Shown here piece after piece: positions 42,380 through 53,280 of a DNA stretch of 64,000 nt. A model generated the notes under the pieces. That model did not search any database, had not been told where the DNA came from, and worked only from the letters and a program-made list of their open reading frames with translations. The stretch is taken from positions 46,770,574 to 46,834,573 of the forward strand of contig NC_065921.1 in NCBI RefSeq assembly GCF_024586455.1, read 5' to 3'. The DNA is from Bactrocera neohumeralis. Taxonomy: Eukaryota; Arthropoda; Insecta; Diptera; Tephritidae. The position numbers and the translations under genes were made by a program. Within the stretch, counting starts at the first letter, position 1, and each line of letters starts with the position of its first letter.

Positions 42380-43643
42380 TCTAGCTTATCAAACTCTTCA
42401 TTTCGGCCTTTTTCTTTTTCTGTCTGCAAGTGCGTCTCGCTTCCCTCCTCAACTCCCGATATCTATCTCATCCCGCACGTGTTGTGGTCGATCGTAACGT
42501 TGCGAGGTAGGCATCCTGTTTTCTATCCGCTGCGACACGGCGCTCCTCGTCTTACCAGCTGTTCTTTTGCATTTTCCGAAAACCAATAGTTTCGGAAGCA
42601 GCTGTACGTAAGAAGTTTGAAGTGTCGTCCCACAGTTCCCTTATACCGAGTTGTTGACGAACGCTCTTAGAGAGCAGGAGTGCAAGCCGAGTAGAAAATC
42701 GTTCAGCAATCTGTTGTGATTGCAGCTTGTCGACGTCGAACCTTCGTTGTATTTGTTGTAGTGCGCTTTTTGTTGTACAGGGGCGTGTGCGAATCTTGGC
42801 TGCAACAAAATAGTGGTCCCAGTCGATGTTAGGACCTCGGAGCGTACGAACATCTAGAACACTGGAGACGTGTCTTCCGTCTATCACAACATGATCGATC
42901 TGGTTGTTGGCTTTTCGGTCAGGAGACAGCCAGGTAGCTTGATGTATTGTTTTGTGCTGGAATCTATTACCACAGCGGGAATGTTTCCTCGTGGAGGCTG
43001 AATTTACTGACCGTAGGGCTAAAGATACTTTCTTTGCCCACCCTGGTGTTAAAGTCGCCAAGCACGATTTTGACATCGTGGCGGGGGCAGTTCTCATAGG
43101 TGCGCTCCAAGCGCTCATAGAAGGCATCTTTGGTCACATCGTCCTTCTCTTCCGCCGGAGCGTGAGAGCAAATAAGCGATATGTTGAAGAACTTCGCTTT
43201 GATGCGGATTGTGGCTAGACGTTCATTCACCGGAGTGAATGATAGTACTCGGCGACGGAGTCTCTCTTCCTCCACGAATCCAACACTAAACGTGCGCTCC
43301 TTTATATGGCCACTGTAGTAAATGTCACAAGGATCTACTCGTGTCTGTCCTTGTCCCGTCCATCGCATTTCTTGGATGATCGTGATGTCAGCCTTTATTT
43401 TCACGAGGACATCAACCAGCTGGGCAGCGGCACCTTCCCAATTAAGGGTGCGGACATTCCAGGTGCATGCCACAAATCATAGTCCTTAATTCGTTTGCCA
43501 TTGTCGTCATCAAAAAGGGGGTCTCTCATCCGAGGCTTTTTGTTTCCCTTCATTGGGGGTGTTGTTTTTCGTGGCGGGTCCCGACCCCAACGCACAACCC
43601 TGCGGAGAGGATATTTCGCCATCTCACTTTTGCTTGCCTTCAA
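42380..43643 (-). pseudogene. RTE copy 2 AP-endonuclease and spacer
   Basis: The minus strand reads TWNVRTLNWEGAAAQLVDVL, ADITIIQEMRWTGQGQTRVD, ISLICSHAPAEEKDD, HDVKIVLGDFNTRVGKE (with the conserved GDFN), then after a deletion that removes the 'NGLRLIDFAG' part NRFQHKTIHQATWLSPD, and RGPNIDWDHYFVAAKIR. The spacer reads LLLSKSVRQQLGIRELWDDT and FRKMQKNSW. Frame changes near 42960 and 42550. Confidence 0.8.
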
Positions 43644-43839
43644 ACGGATGTTCTTAGGCTACCCAGAGGATACTTGGTCAAAGACCGGAAGTAGTGAGCT
43701 GCTTGAGCCATGTGTAAAAGAATCGTTTCTGGCCACTCCCAAGTGAATGGCGATCAGAGAACTTTCCTCACTTGCGTGAATGCGATGTCCAAATATCCAA
43801 GAAAACAATTCCCCGGTGTTTGGTCTTATCTGGTCTTCA

Positions 43840-44480
43840 TAGCAGAGAAGCACGCAGGAAACCACTTCTGACTAAAATTCATAGGAAACGGCGCGTAGAC
43901 TGTGCCAACTCTAATTGGTCTTGGACAACAAATCAATGAAGTTATGTCGTTTGGAACGATGTAACAAAAATTAGTCGCAAAAGTCTTGATGGTTGAACGT
44001 ACATATGTTCGCCGTCCAGTCAATTAAAATTTTTATCCCCGCTATCTTTCACGCAAAGTGAAGTATGGTGGAGGATGTTTCATGGTATGGAGATGTTTTA
44101 TTTGTTGTTGTGTTGGTACACTCTATGAGATTAATGGAAATTTAAGCAAGGGGAAATACATCGACATCCCGAAAAATATCATGATGCCATGAGTGGAGGA
44201 AAATTTGCCTGTTATATGGAAATTCCAACAAGATAACGATCCAAAGCAGACGGCGAAGTTGACACAAAAGTGTTTTGATTCCATCTATGTTTTGGAGTTT
44301 CCATCGTCCAGCCAAGATGTGAACACTTCTGGCGTGATGTTAAAAAGCCGTTAGTACCAAAGATATCCCAAATATTAATGTTATTTTTGATAAAATAAGG
44401 ACGGCATGACAAGCAGCACCAGTGATATGCTGTCAGAGCCTAATAACGTCAATCCGCAGTGGATGTGAAGTCATATTATA
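43840..44480 (+). pseudogene. Tc1-type transposase relic
   Basis: The plus strand reads RKPLLTKIHRKRRVDCANS (about 43855), a decayed SYVVWNDVTKIS where the first catalytic Asp stands in the usual W-S-D-E-S context, KYGGGCFMVWRCF (about 44062), and VIWKFQQDNDPKQTAKLTQK (about 44215-44270), with the second catalytic Asp in QQDND. LEFPSSSQDVN then stands for the usual WPSQSPDLNPIE. It is split by stops and frame changes. No inverted repeats were identified. Confidence 0.75.
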
Positions 44481-44934
44481 GTATAGAGATTAAGCAAAAA
44501 AAATACTAACTGAAAGTAAGCACATTTTTGTAATATCATTATTTTTTGCTAATAAAATATTTTTGTTTCTAATTAGTTGTCGCGCTCAAATCGTTAATTC
44601 CATATGTTTTTGTTAAAATTTTCAAAACAAAAACGAATTTTAACAAAATTTTTACTATTAGAGTTTATATTTAATATGGGTATCAATAAAATAAATGAAA
44701 ATACAATAAATATTCGTAATTTATTGAAAAATAACATAATTTACTTCAAAACAGGTGTGGTTTCTAATTAGCTGTCAGCAGCTGTATATATAAGTTTGTC
44801 AGAAGATGAATGCAAATGAATAAATTTTCTAAAACTTGGTATTAAAGACTTTAACAGTTTGAGGCAACAGCTATTTGATTGTGTGACAAGGTCATCAAGA
44901 CTGTCATCTAAAACGCAGACGCTAATCTTATACA
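44481..44934. other. AT-rich spacer, nothing recognised
   Basis: Possible remains of the Tc1 element's 3' flank; no clear terminus. Confidence 0.3.
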
Positions 44935-45569
44935 TACATACATATATAAAAATTAATCGCAAAATGTGTTGCTAAGCGCATAACTCAACAACGGTTGAAT
45001 CAATTTGGCCAATTCCTTTTTTTAAGTGTTCGTTGAGGTTCAAAGATGGTTTTTACGGCGAGAAAAATTGGAATAATTGCCGGAAAACCCCTAAAAACAG
45101 CCCTTTTCTTTTTCCCCATATAAACGAATAAATGTTTGTTTGTTAGTAACGCTAATGCTCTAGAACGGCTGAACCAATCTTGATGACATTTTCAGAGGTT
45201 GTTCGCTGTGGACCGGGGAAGGTTTAGAAATAAACATAACCGTATGCTTTTCTTGAGGAAAAGTCGAAAAATTGGACAATTTACTTTACAAATTACTTTT
45301 TTTCATATAAAATTTTGTTTTTCAATTTTGTTTGTTTTTTTTTCAATTATTTGAATCATCAAATTTGTCATTTGCTTTCTTTATTCCGGCTATTCAAAAC
45401 AAAAATTATTGAAAATTATTCAGTGAAAACGTTATGTGTGTTTCACAGAAAGTGATCAATCCACCAAGAGGACGCGCTAATATCGGTCGGCATTCTTTTT
45501 GGCTTCAACATCCATTGGCAGCCCAAGGCACATGACCAAGTACTCCCATGATGCAATGACATATGTGCG

Positions 45570-46316
45570 GAGTTATGGATCGCCGTCAATCAACAGGTGA
45601 TCGCCACGATATCACAGCACGATCTTTCAAACAACAATTACGATGTTTGATGGACTTTGTCTTGAATCAACGTATATGTGGTGTTGTTAGATGCTAGATG
45701 TACTCTGTTGAGTGGCAAAAGAGAGGTTTGCCGTACGCACACATTCTTCTTTGGATGGTAGTTACACCAGATCAAATTGATGAAATCATTTGGACGGAAA
45801 TACCTGAACCAGAGAAAGATCCAGTATTACACGAAGTGGTGGAAACCAATATGGTTCATGAATATTGCGGACCCTACAATCCATTTTCGGCTTGTATGTC
45901 TGACAATAAATGCACGAAATACTATCCACGTGCTTTTCTTTCGGAAACACAACCTGGGCGTGATGGATATCCACTCTATCCGCGTAGCTCACCAGACGAC
46001 AATGGCAGAACATTCAGCATTCAATTTAGAATAGTGAGTATCGAAGTTGATAACACATGGATCGTACTATATTCCCCACTATTGATTAATTCACATTCAA
46101 AACTCATATCAATATTGAGTATTTTAGTTTGGTGAAATCGATAAAATACGTTTGTAAGTACGTCACCAAAGGAAGAAACATGGGTGAACGATACGGTCGA
46201 TACGTGAACTGCAATAAAGCGCTTTGTAGGATATTTACTTTTGTAATGCATGAACGTTTTCCGACTATTGTGCGACTCGCAGTTAATTTGAGAATGACCA
46301 AAGAGTGTATTTGAAC
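45570..46316 (+). pseudogene. Helitron Rep (HUH relaxase) domain, broken
   Basis: This nicks and rejoins DNA in rolling-circle transposition. The plus strand reads RSFKQQLRCLMDFVLNQRIC, a stop at about 45694, then MYSVEWQKRGLPYAHILLWM (45698 on), DQIDEIIWTEIPEPEKDPVL, EYCGPYNPFSACM, CTKYYPRAF and SSPDDNGRTFSIQF. In a second frame comes KSIKYVCKYVTKGRNMGERY (46138-46200), with the two Tyr of the Y2 motif kept. The HUH motif is changed: GLPHAH is GLPYAH, so one metal ligand is lost. A frameshift near 46130 separates the halves. Confidence 0.8.
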
Positions 46317-47490
46317 CCAGAGATGACAGTACAGCCAGTGGAAACACCGCCAGTAACAAAATTAACATTGACGAGTTTTTTCTCAACTTTCGTCAGTGAT
46401 CCGTTTGTGAGAACATTGCTCTATTCGGAAATACCTTGATATTATACATGGAATGCATCGTCGAAGAAATAGTTACGCAGAAAGCAAGGCCAACCAGTCG
46501 ATGGACATCGAGGTGTGTTATCGAATTTACACAATCTTCCCGAAAAACGTCGATTGTTTCTACCTTCCGTTGCTATTGATTAATGTACGCGGTTCACTTT
46601 ATTTGAGTCATTGTGTGGTACGGTGTGTGCAAGTTTTGGAGAAGTAAGCCAGCAATTACAATTGCTGGATCATGTTAATGACTGAAATGCAAATGAAGGT
46701 CGCACACTTTTCGCGATAATAATTTCGACATATCAGCCTTCAAATCCGCGTCAATTATGGGATACGAACAAAAATGACATTGCCGAAGACATTTTACATA
46801 GGATTTTCTAAGAATTGGAAATGTGTCAATTCCGGTTGATACTTCCGGTGGTATGATATCAATTCCATCCGCCGTTTATCTATTCACGAAAGATGAACTC
46901 ATCATAAATGTTCGGACATTGGCTAAATTAACGTAGCTACGATTCCTTAAGTGCACGCGCAATATTAGCTGCCAAAAATACCGATGTTGTTGACTTAAAC
47001 TGGAAGATTCAAAGTCAGATTACGGAAAACTTGCGCTCATACAAATCGATCGATCGCCTTGACAATGAAGACAACGCCGTGAATTATCCCATGGAATTTC
47101 TAAATTCTTTGGACAGGCTTGGTATGCCACCGCATCATTTGCGTCTCAAAGTTGGATCTGTCATTATTATGTTTCGCAATCTTCATGAGCCGAAACAGTG
47201 TAATGGAACCCGACTGATTGTGACGCACCTATCGAATACAAGGGGGCAGAATGCTTGATTCTATTTCTTACGATTTGCTATTTCAGTTCAAACGTATTCC
47301 GTTTCCAGTGAAAATTGCATTTTTGATGACAATCACCAAGACACAAGGATAGTCGCATAGTGTGTGGCATAAATTTTGAAATGCTTTGTTTTTCTCACGG
47401 TTAGATAGACGTGGCATCACGAGTTGGAAAACCATCTTTTCTGTACACCGGAACAGAAACCAAAAATGTTGCTTATCAAGCTGCGTCACA
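46317..47490 (+). pseudogene. Helitron linker and PIF1-type helicase remnants
   Basis: The plus strand reads PEMTVQPVETPPVTKLTLTS, SDPFVRTLLYSEIP, TWNASSKK, then PEKRRLFLPSVAIDYVRGSL-like, the usual link to the helicase. Next come NPRQLWDTNKNDIAEDI, YPMEFLNSLDRLGMPPHHLR and LKVGSVIIMFRNLHEPKQCN (47085-47210), and FKRIPFPVKIAFLMTITKTQG (about 47286-47350), the last being helicase motif VI with its Q-G. Motifs I-III, including the ATP-binding GxGKT, are missing, so this copy is deleted internally as well as frameshifted. Confidence 0.75.
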
Positions 47491-47575
47491 TTGGCAAAAA
47501 TGAAATTATAAATTCAACTTTCTTTTCATTTCAAAACACATAATTTCACGCAGGACAACGGCTGCGGGGCCAGCT

Positions 47576-48050
47576 ATTATATATAACTTCTTTACACAGA
47601 TTAATATAATAAATGAGTTCAATGGTATGAGTTAGCTAGTTTACGGATATAAGACTGAAAATACTGCATGCACATTAACACACATGTGCTACATGTAAAC
47701 TGTTCACTGTGATTCCCTCTCCCAAGTATATTTTTCTTATATTTAACTGTCTTTACCTTAATGACTTTTGCTACGCTTGGTCCTATCATTTGAAAATTCT
47801 ATTAGTAATATGATACTTATTGACATTTTTTTTAGTTATAACCTAAGAAAACGAATACATTCTTTTAAACATATGTACAAAATAGTTCAAGTAATATTAC
47901 GCACTTATTTATGTACTAGAGGACCCGTCAACGCTTCACTGTGGCTGTATTGATTTCTATTAATTGGATTATAACTATTAGCATTAATTAATTATATAGC
48001 ATTTTTGTGAAGCAACTTGTGCTAGTTTACAAAAGAACTGATCATAAAGC
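47576..48050. other. Noncoding; possible Helitron 3' tip near 47916-47990
   Basis: The minus strand at 47990-47916 ends CAGTGAAGCGTTGACGGGTCCTCTAG, which looks like a Helitron 3' terminus (short hairpin then CTAG followed by T). No 5' partner is seen. The rest is AT-rich without motifs. Confidence 0.35.
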
Positions 48051-48054
48051 ATTT

Positions 48055-48480
48055 CTTGTGTTTATAAATCATTTCTTTTTGGTGGAAAATACTGTTGAAT
48101 TTGGGCTCACAGAAATCCACCGATGAAAAGATATTTGCTAAGCTTAAAGAGGAGAAAGCTTTGTGCAAGGTGGGTGCCTCGCAAGTTCATAATTCAACAA
48201 AAACAACGAATAACTGATTCTGAGAAGTGTTTGAGTGCTCTTATTTGGCATAAAACCGAATTTTTGCGTCGGTGTGTGACAGTAGGAATATAGCTCCACC
48301 ATTTCCCACTGAAGTCCAATCGACAGTCATTCTAGTGGACTGTACATGATGAAACGGTTCTCAGGCGTGGAAAAACGAAAACGTCGGCTGGAAAGGTTAT
48401 CACATCAGTCTTTTGGGATGCACGTGGTATAAAACATACTCAACGACTGATTACTGAGACAGTTATAATCTATTTCACTG
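48055..48480 (+). pseudogene. Mariner transposase relic (central part)
   Basis: The plus strand reads KQRITDSEKCLSALIWHKTE, EFLRRCVT, LHHFPLKSNRQSF with WTVHDETVLRRGKTK-like, and SAGKVITSVFWDARGIKHTQ (about 48380-48440). This corresponds to the part around the first catalytic Asp of mariner transposases (YTPESNRQS...SAGKVMASVFWDA). The 'GDE' segment itself is corrupted. N- and C-terminal parts are absent. Family differs from the neighbouring mariners. Confidence 0.7.
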
Positions 48481-49009
48481 CGTATTTAGTTGCAGTTCTT
48501 TTCTACTATTCCAAATACTTAGCAATTGTATTATTTTTAGGAAGAATCTGTTTAAAATTGTACGCATACTATATTCAAAGGATTCCAACAAACATGACTT
48601 TTGAACAAATGCTTATGATTTCAAATATAATTTTTGTATTTATGAGTTGTATTAAACTTTGACATAAAGAGATTAAAGGTATCCCATGTCCTTACCCTGG
48701 TTCTAAGCTACCTCTCCACCAAGTTTCAGCTAATATATATATATATATATATATAACTTCTTTTATATATATGGATATACAGCTTTCTCTTGGCTATTGA
48801 ATGTAACCACATACTGTTCATTACTTAGAAATATAAATATTTATTTGCATCAGTACAATATTTTTAGCAACTGGAAAATCCTCGGGGAGATATTTTTTTT
48901 ACAGATGCTGAAACTTCAGTGCTTTACGTGTTCTCATGAATTTTCCAGCGAGATGGTTCAACACTTTTACTTGACAAATTCACAAACTCAAGGTAAGTTT
49001 CGATTAATA
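48481..49009. other. AT-rich spacer, nothing recognised
   Basis: Contains the TA microsatellite; otherwise no motif. Confidence 0.3.
48738..48766. repeat. TA microsatellite
   Basis: Alternating TA for about 28 bases within AT-rich DNA. Confidence 0.9.
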
Positions 49010-49882
49010 AACAAGTAAGGAAGGGCTAAGTTCGGGTGTCACCGAACATTTTATACTCTCGCATGATAAAGTGATAATCGAGATTTCATTATACGTCATT
49101 TACATATTTTTCAAATACCGCATTTTTGTAAAGTTTTATTCCGCTATTATCATTGGTTCCTAATGTACATACTCGTATTATACAGAGAAGGCATCAGATG
49201 GAATTCAAAATAGCTTTATATTGGAAGAAGGCGTGGTTGTGAACCGATTTCACCCATATTTCGTACATGTCATCAGGGTGTTAAGAAAATATTATATACC
49301 GAATTTCATTGAAATCGGTCTAGTAGCTCCTGAGATATGGTTCTTGGTCCATAAGTGGGCGGCGCCACGCCCATTTTCAATTTTTAAAAAAAGCCTGGGT
49401 GCAGCTTCCTTCTGCCATTTTCTTCCGTAAAATTGAGTGTTTCTGACGTTTTTTGTTAGTTGGTTAACGCACTTTTAGTGACTTTCAAAAATTGCGTCCA
49501 AATAGGCCCCTCCCTAATGCGATCCTTTGAGCCAAATTTCACTTTAATATCTTTATTTATGGCTTAGTTATGACACTTTATAGGTTTTCGGTTTCCGCCA
49601 TTTTGTGGGCATGGCAGTGGGTCGATTTTGCCCATCTTCGAACTTAACCTTCTTATGGAGCCAAGGAATACCTGTACTAAGTTTCATCATGATATCTCAA
49701 TTTTTACTCAAGTTACAGCTTGCACGGACAGACAGACATCCGGATTTCAACTCTACTCGTCACCCTGATCACTTTGGTATATATAACCCTATATCTGACT
49801 CTTTTAGTTTTAGGACTTACAAACAACCGTTATGTGAACAAAACTATAATACTCTCCTTAGCACAATTGTTGCGAGAGTATA
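49010..49882 (-). repeat. Family A terminal-hairpin repeat, long copy 3 (inverted, internally deleted)
   Basis: Same element as at 5911 and 11598 but in the opposite orientation. It starts with the tail AACAAGTAAGGAAGGGCTAA at 49010 and the TIR TATACTCTCGCA at 49052-49063, and ends with TGCGAGAGTATA at 49871-49882 (831 bp TIR to TIR). About 180-200 bp of the middle, around the 'CGTGGCCCCGCCCCC' section, are missing compared with copy 1. The GTCC/GTCT microsatellite is also short here. Confidence 0.8.
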
Positions 49883-51991
49883 AAGAAATGTTCGATAATA
49901 ATATGTAAAACTTCCAATGCAATCCAAAAGAATAAGAGTGTGAATTAGAGTCCAAATAATGATATGATAAAGAATGACAAACTGGAATTTTGGAAAAACA
50001 ACGATTGTGACCGAATTTGATACAAGCATATTTGATTGAAAGCAATGAAAATTCCGAAAAAAGTTATAAGATTAAGAAGTATTTTTGGTTAGCCGGTTGC
50101 GGCAGAAGATATTTTATGAAAGAGTTAACACCTCTTTAAGAGTTTTCATTGAATGCAGTTGACATGATATTAAAGAAATCTATTAGACAATTCTTTAACA
50201 TTAAATTTATTAATGCTTATAGTAAACAAAAGCTTCAGGGACACATAGGTCAGGGTAAATAGTTTTTAAAAACTAAGTAAATGGTAGATTGGAATCCATA
50301 CGAAACGAAAAACAAAATAACAAATCTAAAGTTGAGAAAAGGAAAGGTAGGGTGGTGGCTTTTACGGCTTATAATTGTTTATCTTGATTTTCGACAAAAC
50401 CACAAGCCCTATAGCAAAAAGTTATATGACAATGTTGTAAGGTAGGTGTTGCAAACAGACTTTTTTCACGTAACCTCAAAGTTTATGTTAAAAACTCGCA
50501 TAATCAAATTTTTGGGTCTTTTAGTTTTATATTATACAAAGAATTTTTATTCTTTCACAAAAATTGGTAGAAACTTACGTTCTTATGTCCCAAACGCATT
50601 TCATTTTTACATTTTCCTTATGTTGACCTGAAATTGAAATTACCCCTAATTTTCAATTCAAAAATCTTAAGTCCAAATATCTAATTTTTTCATAATGCCC
50701 TTATAAATCTTACTTAAAATATATACTTTGTGACGGTACGGTCGGCCACGCCCCCCTCCTTCCTTTTCCCGATCTCATTTTGCCCATATATTATTATTCC
50801 AATAACGTTTGTAATTTTTTCTCGCGTTTCCGATTGGTTTAAATCCACTATACATTTAATTTGGGGCTTTTGCATTGGCCTGATATCGAAGTTTTTATTA
50901 TTAATAGTTTTGTATTATTTAGGAGCAGAGACAGATAGTTACGTTTACATATAAGAATGAATTTTTGTTTTTTTGCAATTTAGATAAACACCGAATTCCA
51001 CTAGCCATGAGAATCTATATATGTATATACATATTTTACCCACATATTCTCCTTATCCGTATAGTCCCTTTAAACCTGCAATTATCATTCAGCTTTGAAG
51101 TCTGCCGACTGATATTTAATATATTTAAACTTAAGTATTACATATTGTCATATGCAAATTAAAAATTCTCATTTACTGCTAATATGTATATACTGCGCTA
51201 CAATAGCAGTTCTAATTAAAATAATAATATATGAAGCCCCTATTTGAACACACCTAGAATGTCCGTACGCAATATGTGAAAAAGTGCGCGAGTGTATGTG
51301 TGTAATAAATGCCACAAAAGCGTTAAGAATATTTACACTTTAGCGGCACAACAGACCTCTGAAACATAAGGTGGATGCGGAAGTCCATGTGAAATATTTT
51401 ATGTCTGCAAATGTAGGTAAGAAAATTTTTGACAGAGATTCCTAAAGGCCAGACACAACACCTTTTGATGAAGAAACTATCTTCTCATTGCCTATTTCTT
51501 ATACGCACAACCTGCCAAGAGGTACCTGAACACATGTTCAACTACAATGTGTTTGTTTGTGTGTACCATTGAGTATTATTTACTTGACGGTTTTCGGCTG
51601 TGTTGACATTGGAATTAGTATGTATTAAAAACGAGTAAGTAAATTTTATTTGTGTGTATGCGCGTTAGTATATATATGAATATTGGCTATAAATTATATC
51701 TAAAATATATCTACTTGTATGTTGGAAATAAATAGGTTTAGATGTGTATTTATTGTAATTCGAATAGCAACTGTGCTGTTTATCCGTTGTCTGGTACGCG
51801 TCTCGTATATTCGTCAAGTTGGGATTGCCTACGGCTACTTTAGCATGGTTGAATTCTTTAGTACTTAGGTAGCTTAAGTTAGAAATGTAAGTAATAGTTA
51901 TTTAATATGTCTGTCCGCTTCGAATTGTCCCTCTGTGTACGTCTCCTACATATATATGTGTATGTTGTTGCTTCTTCTATACTAGTGATAT
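49883..51991. other. Long noncoding stretch, nothing firmly recognised
   Basis: AT-rich with TATGTATAT runs. CGGCCACGCCCCCCTCC at 50743 hints at an old family A-type interior. Hydrophobic frames near 50500-51160 lack motifs. It directly precedes the target duplication of RTE copy 3. Confidence 0.35.
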
Positions 51992-52002
51992 GGTGTTCGC
52001 AC
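51992..52002. repeat. 11-bp target-site duplication (left) of RTE copy 3
   Basis: GGTGTTCGCAC here and again at 55176-55186, just outside both ends of the LINE. Typical of target-primed insertion. Confidence 0.85.
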
Positions 52003-52330
52003 AGGAGGATGGAGTCATGTGTAGAAGTTCACGCAAGTGAGGAAAGTTCTCTGATCGTCATTCACTTGGGAGTGGCCAGAAACGATTCTTTTACATATGG
52101 CTCAAGCAGCTCACTACTTCCGGTCTTTGACCAAGTATCCTCTGGGTAGCCTAAGAATATCCGTTCGAAGGCCAGCTAATGTGAGAAAGCAAAACATCCC
52201 CTCCGCAGGGTTGTGCGCTGGGTTTGGGACCAGCCACGTAAAAAAACACCAACAATGAAAGTTAGCAATCAGCCTCGGAAGAGAGACCCCCTTTTGATGA
52301 CGACCATGGCAAACGATATAAGGCTACGAA

Positions 52331-53244
52331 TTGAGGGTATGCATCTGGAATGTCAGGTCCCTTAATTGGGAAGGTGACGCTGCCCAGCTGGTTGATGTCC
52401 TCGTGAAAATAAAGGCTGGCATCCCCCTCGTTCAAGACGTGCGATGGACGGGACAAGGACAAACACGAGTAGGTCCTTGTGACATTTACTACAGTGGCCA
52501 TATAAAGCAGCGCAAATTTGGTGTTGGATTCGTGGTGGGAGAGAGACTCCGTCGCCGAGTACTATCATTCACTCCGGTGAATGAGCGTCTAGCCACAATC
52601 CGCATCAAAGCGAGGTTCTTCAACATATCGCTGATTTGCGGCCACGGCCCGACGGAAGAGAAGGATGATGTGATCGAAGATGCCTTCTATGAGCGCTTGG
52701 AGCGCACTTACGAGAGCTGCCCCCGCCACGATGTCAAAATCGTGCTTGGCGACTTTAACGCCAGGGTGGGCAAAGAAGGTATCTTTGGCACTACGGTCGG
52801 TAAATTCACCCTCCACGAGGAAACATCCCCAAATGGGTTGAGGCTGATCGACTTCGCCGGGCCCGAAATATGGTTATCTGTAGTATTAGATTCCAGCATA
52901 AAAAGATACATCAAGCCACCTGGCTGTCTCCGGATCGAAAAACCACCAACCAGATCGATCATGTTGTGATAGACGGAAGACACGTCTCCAGTGTTTTAGA
53001 TGTGCGTGCGCTCCGAGGTCCTAACATCGACTCGGACCACTATCTTGTTGCAGCCAAGATTCGCACCCGCCTCTGTGCAGCAAAAAACGCTCGCCAAAAA
53101 ACACAAGGTAGGTTCGACGTCGAAAAGCTGCAATCACAACAGACAGCCGAACGATTTTCTACTCGGCTTGCACTCCTGCTCTCTGAGAGCACTCGTCAAC
53201 AACTCGGTATAAGGGAACTGTTGGACGGCATTTCGAACTTCTAA
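52331..53244 (+). pseudogene. RTE copy 3 AP-endonuclease and spacer
   Basis: From 52331 it reads IWNVRSLNWEGDAAQLVDVL, VQDVRWTGQGQTRVGPCDIY, ISLICGHGPTEEKDD, HDVKIVLGDFNARVGKEGIF (GDFN motif) and NGLRLIDFAG. A frameshift near 52868 then moves to a second frame with HQATWLSPDRKTTNQIDHVV and RGPNIDSDHYLVAAKIRTRL, ending at a stop after GISNF (53241-53243). The usual catalytic E of the endonuclease (QEMRW in copy 2) is D here (QDVRW), so it may have been inactive before the frameshift. Confidence 0.85.
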
Positions 53245-53280
53245 CCTACAGCTGCAACCGAAGCCATTGGTTTTCGGAAA

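Larger units (their letters stand above)
40695..43790 (-). mobile_element. RTE-clade LINE, copy 2 (near full length, decayed)
   Basis: Minus-strand copy of the family at 25 and 52 kb. 5' end near 43785 (TTCACGCAAGTGAGG) and 3' end near 40697 (CGTAAACGGTGTTTACGCCAATAAAGAAGAAG). Several small deletions, for example around 40920 and 41640, and frequent frameshifts. It is more decayed than copy 1. A TTC/GAA-rich simple tail follows its 3' end. Confidence 0.85.
44935..47575 (+). mobile_element. Helitron, longer copy with 5' and 3' ends
   Basis: The 5' side near 44935-45010 shows the sub-terminal block (GCATAACTCAACAACGGTTGAATCAATTTGG); a related line is repeated at 45160 (GCTCTAGAACGGCTGAACCAATC). 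An AT-rich leader follows and then a broken Rep-helicase gene (45570-47420). The 3' side ends near 47575 with CACGCAGGACAACGGCTGCGGGGCCAGCTATT, a GC-rich short hairpin plus a CTAT that replaces the usual CTRR. About 2.6 kb, shorter than autonomous Helitrons (often 5-6 kb), because much of the helicase is lost. Confidence 0.75.
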
